Positions 15,007 to 17,896 of a DNA stretch of 17,896 nt are shown piece by piece. The stretch spans positions 1-17,896 of the forward strand of contig CANRLA010000022.1 in the NCBI GenBank assembly GCA_947631315.1, given 5' to 3'. The translations under genes and the position numbers were made by a program. Numbering within the stretch: position 1 is the stretch's first letter; every line of letters begins with the position of its first letter. This DNA comes from an uncultured Clostridia bacterium. GTDB lineage: Bacteria; Bacillota; Clostridia; TANB77; CAG-508. The notes beneath the pieces are model-generated. The model saw nothing but the letters and a program-made list of their open reading frames with translations, had not been told where the DNA came from and did not search any database.

Positions 15007-15453
15007 TTATCTTCCTACTATCTCTAGTTTTAATTTTCCAATTATTCCTTCAAATAATTTTACATCTACTGTAAATATTCCAATTGTTTTGATTGTGTCT
15101 TTTAGTTCTATTTTTTTCTTATCAAGCTCTATATTACATTGTTTTTTTAATTGTTCTGATATTTCTTTTGATGTAACCCCTCCAAAAATTTTGCCATTTT
15201 CTCCAGCTTTAACTTCTATTTTAAGATTAATTTTTTCTATTTGTTCTTTTATCTTTAAAGCTTCTTTTCTTTCTTCTTCTTTTTTAAAGGCTTTTGAGTC
15301 TTGCTTTGCTTTAAGATTTACTAAATTTGAATTATTAGCTTCTACTGCTAACCCCTTTGGAAAAAGAAAATTTCTTGCATATCCGTCGTTTGCATTAATA
15401 ATCTCATCTTTCTTTCCTACTCCCTTAACATTATCCAACAAAATAACCTTCAT
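15007..15453 (-). CDS. rplI: 50S ribosomal protein L9
   Basis: This 148-residue protein has the bL9 N-terminal domain, MKVILLDNVKGVGKKDEI followed by GYARNFLFPKGLA (residues 24-36), then the long connecting helix rich in Lys and Glu and the C-terminal globular domain containing GKIFGGVTSKEI. L9 binds 23S rRNA near the L1 stalk and helps keep the reading frame. The ATG at 15453 is the family start, although the AAGGAG site is 13 nt away, longer than usual. dnaB follows after 19 bp. Upstream is the structured element that separates it from gdpP; whether gdpP transcription reaches rplI through this element is uncertain. Confidence 0.96.
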   Translation of the reverse strand: MKVILLDNVKGVGKKDEIINANDGYARNFLFPKGLAVEANNSNLVNLKAKQDSKAFKKEEERKEALKIKEQIEKINLKIEVKAGENGKIFGGVTSKEISEQLKKQCNIELDKKKIELKDTIKTIGIFTVDVKLFEGIIGKLKLEIVGR

Positions 15454-15489
15454 ATTAAACTTTAGACTCCTTTTTAATTATAATTTATA

Positions 15490-15681
15490 GCAATTAAATA
15501 TTATAATTCGTTGTGGTTTGCTGTCGCAATTTTCTATTTAAGAAAATATATGAAAATTGCTTCATTCGCCCTTCGCTAACGCTTCGGTTGGTCGTTACAC
15601 ATATAGATATTGTATCGAAATCAAAGATTTCGACAATATCTTAGCTGCGCACCACTTACGAATTTATAATATTCTAATTGC
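15490..15681. mobile_element. MITE-like structured inverted-repeat element between gdpP and rplI
   Basis: The ends are imperfect inverted repeats. The left end (15490-15517) and the reverse complement of the right end (15651-15681) share, in order, GCAATTA, AATATTATAA, TTCGT and GTGGT, with one- to two-base differences between blocks. Two internal hairpins follow: 15606-15640 (15 bp with a 2-nt bulge and an AAA loop) and GCAATTTTC (15526-15534) with GAAAATTGC (15552-15560). The centre is clearly richer in G+C than its surroundings (CCTTCGCTAACGCTTCGG). No ORF fits inside. It fills almost all of the gap, from 9 bp past the gdpP stop to 37 bp before the rplI start. The size, end symmetry and base composition suggest a non-autonomous transposable element or a dispersed structured repeat. 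I could not identify a target-site duplication, and a native leader RNA remains possible. Confidence 0.6.
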
Positions 15682-15689
15682 CTTAAATT

Positions 15690-17720
15690 TTAATTATCAA
15701 TTTCAAAGAAATATTCGTTTATTCTATTAATTAATTCTTGTTTTGCATCTTCTAGGCTTATATTTTCAAGTTGTGCTCCTGCTAATGTTATATGTCCTCC
15801 TCCACCTAGTTTTTCTAGTATAATTTGAACATTTATATCTCCTATTGATCTACCACTAATGTATACTTTTTCATCAGTCTTTCCTAATACAAATGATGCT
15901 GTTATTCCTCCTATAGTAAGAAGTTCATCGGCTGATTTGGCTGCAATTATATTGGCATTTTCGTCATTTTCTTCATATATTGAAATTGCTATATTATCAT
16001 TTATAATCTCTGATTTTGATACTATATTTGATATTTTTTGATATGTTTCTAAATCACTTTGGAACCATTTTTTTACTTTTATAATATCTACACCACATTT
16101 TCTTAAATATGCAGCTGCTTCAAATGTCCTCACGCCTGTCTTAAATGTAAAGTTTTTAGTATCTAGCATTATTCCTGCATACAAACTTTCCATTTCTATA
16201 TTAGTAAGCTCAATATTCAATTGTGAATATTCTAATATTTCTGTTACTAATTCTGATGCTGATGATGCATATGCTTCATGGAATGTAAGTACTGCATTTT
16301 CAATGTAATCTGTACTTCTTCTATGATGATCTATTACTACTATCCTTGATATTTCTTCTAATATCTCAGGAGATTCAACATAGTTTTTCTTATTTGTATC
16401 CACAACAATTAAAAGAGTATTTGGTCCTAATATATTTTTTGCTTCTTCGACAGTAATAAAGCAATCTGTGTATTCTGCTTCTTTTTTTGCTGTTTCTATA
16501 AATTTATCTAATCCAATGCCTTCTTCTTCATTAATTATTTTCGCTTCTTTGCCTAACGTTTTAGATAATCTATATAATCCCATAGCTGAACCTATTGAAT
16601 CCATATCTCCATGTGAATGTCCCATGATTATTACATTGTCTGATTCTTGTATAAGTTCTTTTAATGCATGTGATATTGTTCTAGCTTTTACTTTAGTTCT
16701 CTTTTCAAGTTCTTGAGTTCTTCCACCAAAGAATTCATATTTTCCGTCCATCTTTATGATTGCTTGGTCTCCACCTCTACCAAGAACTATATCTAAAACT
16801 GCTCTTGTAGAAGTTACTTTTTCGATGAAATTTTCTCCATCATCTGAAAATGCTATACTTAAAGTTGGTTGCATTATTTCTGATATATCTATATCGGTCA
16901 TATCAATATTTTTAATATCATCTAATATTGTCATTTTATCTTCTTTTGCTTTTATCAAATTTTTTTGCTCCATTATACAATAAAATGTATCTCTATCAGA
17001 TTTTATAGCTAATGCATCATATCCAGATGCCCAGTCATATATAAATTTTTCAACTTGAGTAGTAATTAAAGGTTTTATTTCTGCTGAAATTCTTTGATTT
17101 ATTTCTTCATAGTTATCTATCATTATTATTCCAATGCAGATATCTTCTTCCTGTACTTTTTCTTCTAGTTTTTTTGTATATGAATTATTTATAAAATATA
17201 ATATTGTTGTATATTCTTGCTCATTTTTATGGTCACTTTTTGACTTTACATATGAACCTAATATAGTATAATCTTTTCCATTAATTTTGTTTTCTAGCTT
17301 TATGTTTCCTTTTTCTTTATTATCTGAGTTTTCTATTGTAAGTTTTATTTCTTTTAAAATTTCATCCATTCTGTCTTCAATATTTGTTTCAATAAATTCA
17401 CTAACATACTTTTCGCTCTTCCATATTATATTTCCTGTGGTTTCAACCATAGCTAATGGAAATGGTGAGTTAATTAAAGTAGTTTTTGCTGTGTTATTTA
17501 CATCTAATGTTAAATCTTTTAGTTGTTCCGAAAATTCTGCTTTTCTTTTTTTGTTAAATAAAATCGTATAAAGAATTGTTACTGCATATAATCCTATTCC
17601 TACTGGAATCATTTTTACTTCAAAAATACATATTACAATTATTAATATTGCAATTAATAATAAATATATATTTGTTCTAGACATAAATTTTTGTACTTTA
17701 TTTTTATTTGCACTCGGCAT
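15690..17720 (-). CDS. gdpP: Cyclic-di-AMP phosphodiesterase GdpP (YybT), DHH family
   Basis: This 676-residue membrane enzyme hydrolyses cyclic di-AMP, a messenger controlling wall, potassium and osmotic balance. Two membrane segments lie at about residues 16-34 and 38-56. A PAS-like domain (about 75-180), a degenerate GGDEF domain (about 190-325, ending in GRGGDQA) and the DHH-DHHA1 phosphodiesterase domain follow. Metal ligands are visible: GHSHGDMDS (367-375), VVDTN (439-443), VIDHHRR (462-468), the Asp of GIMLDTK (520), and the DHHA1 motif GGGGH (639-643). Length is normal. The start at ATG 17720 has AAGGAG 14 nt away, longer than ideal, but no better in-frame start exists. It leads the conserved gdpP-rplI-dnaB block. 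Confidence 0.95.
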   Translation of the reverse strand: MPSANKNKVQKFMSRTNIYLLLIAILIIVICIFEVKMIPVGIGLYAVTILYTILFNKKRKAEFSEQLKDLTLDVNNTAKTTLINSPFPLAMVETTGNIIWKSEKYVSEFIETNIEDRMDEILKEIKLTIENSDNKEKGNIKLENKINGKDYTILGSYVKSKSDHKNEQEYTTILYFINNSYTKKLEEKVQEEDICIGIIMIDNYEEINQRISAEIKPLITTQVEKFIYDWASGYDALAIKSDRDTFYCIMEQKNLIKAKEDKMTILDDIKNIDMTDIDISEIMQPTLSIAFSDDGENFIEKVTSTRAVLDIVLGRGGDQAIIKMDGKYEFFGGRTQELEKRTKVKARTISHALKELIQESDNVIIMGHSHGDMDSIGSAMGLYRLSKTLGKEAKIINEEEGIGLDKFIETAKKEAEYTDCFITVEEAKNILGPNTLLIVVDTNKKNYVESPEILEEISRIVVIDHHRRSTDYIENAVLTFHEAYASSASELVTEILEYSQLNIELTNIEMESLYAGIMLDTKNFTFKTGVRTFEAAAYLRKCGVDIIKVKKWFQSDLETYQKISNIVSKSEIINDNIAISIYEENDENANIIAAKSADELLTIGGITASFVLGKTDEKVYISGRSIGDINVQIILEKLGGGGHITLAGAQLENISLEDAKQELINRINEYFFEIDN

Positions 17721-17766
17721 ATATTTTTATTAATCTCCTTAAATTACATATAATTATACAGTTTAT

Positions 17767-17795
17767 ATTGTACTATTTTTTTAGGATTTTGTCAA
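17767..17795 (-). promoter_or_regulatory. Sigma-A-type promoter of gdpP
   Basis: On the minus strand a perfect TTGACA (17790-17795) and TACAAT (17767-17772) are spaced by 17 bp. Transcription would start near 17760, about 40 nt before the gdpP ATG. Confidence 0.82.
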
Positions 17796-17810
17796 TTTTA
17801 TGAGTACATA

Positions 17811-17890
17811 CCTACATCTCGGGAATTTGACACTTTTAAAATATAAAAATCAATGTAGGCATTATAAATGCTTATTTTTTTTGTCAAATT
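17811..17890. repeat. Nested inverted repeats upstream of the gdpP promoter
   Basis: Three dyads are seen: AATTTGACA (17824-17832) with TGTCAAATT (17882-17890); CCTACAT (17811-17817) with ATGTAGG (17853-17859); and GCATT (17859-17863) with AATGC (17867-17871). The outer pair places a TTGACA on each strand. On minus, the one at 17882-17887 is 15 bp from a TATAAT (17861-17866), a possible second promoter with short spacing. The window ends here, so the element may be incomplete. Confidence 0.4.
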
Positions 17891-17896
17891 TTCATT

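Noticed and set aside
15089..15490. 133-residue plus-strand ORF opposite rplI
   Set aside because: Antisense to a certain ribosomal protein gene, Ser/Phe-rich as expected from reversed Lys/Glu codons, with no known motif.
15472..15697. TTTTAATTAT on both sides of the gdpP-rplI element as a target-site duplication
   Set aside because: The copies sit at different distances from the two ends and the sequence is simple A/T-rich DNA, so it cannot be called a duplication.
1..17896. CRISPR array, tRNA/rRNA genes, transposase, phage or toxin-antitoxin genes, defence system
   Set aside because: I looked for regularly spaced repeats, cloverleaf-like sequences and unknown gene clusters. Nearly every gene is a recognisable housekeeping family and no such feature was seen.

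Overview
The window is very AT-rich, and all fifteen supported genes lie on the minus strand, so the operons read from high to low coordinates. The gene set points to a low-GC Gram-positive anaerobe, most likely a member of Clostridia (Bacillota). It holds a gdpP(yybT)-rplI-dnaB block typical of Bacillota, an oxygen-sensitive class III ribonucleotide reductase with its activase, a Spo0E-like phosphatase, a PASTA-bearing FtsI/SpoVD-type transpeptidase, a sortase, and strong AGGAGG ribosome binding sites with TTGACA/TATAAT promoters. The Spo0E-like protein and the SpoVD-like protein suggest a spore former or a descendant of one. The genus cannot be named from the sequence.

From the right edge: gdpP (cyclic-di-AMP phosphodiesterase) has a near-consensus promoter. 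A structured inverted-repeat element of about 190 bp separates it from rplI (ribosomal protein L9), which is followed by dnaB (replicative helicase) and tilS (tRNA-Ile lysidine synthetase, short form). A 150 bp gap with a candidate promoter leads to ftsH (TTG start), then a class B penicillin-binding protein, rsmA and a sortase with gaps of 12 to 48 bp, probably one operon. A gap of about 400 bp follows. It has a 24-bp-arm A/T hairpin beyond the sortase and a promoter in front of nrdD. nrdD and nrdG are separated by 116 bp that hold a perfect 17-bp inverted repeat.

Further left, rpsU (ribosomal protein S21) is a single-gene unit with a consensus promoter, a leader hairpin and a Rho-independent terminator. 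Two M16-family genes of the YmfF/YmfH type follow, one lacking and one carrying the zinc-protease motif. The left end holds a 49-residue Spo0E-like protein with its own promoter, and then the 5' part of a TrbC/VirB2-like pilin gene, also with its own promoter, cut by the window edge.

Most of the window is conserved housekeeping: second-messenger turnover, replication, translation, membrane quality control, wall synthesis and dNTP supply. The least explained parts lie between genes: the element between gdpP and rplI, the perfect palindromes around the nrd genes, and the small Spo0E-like gene with its promoter architecture. I found no CRISPR array, tRNA, rRNA, transposase, phage gene or recognisable defence system. 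I do not see a clearly new multi-gene system.
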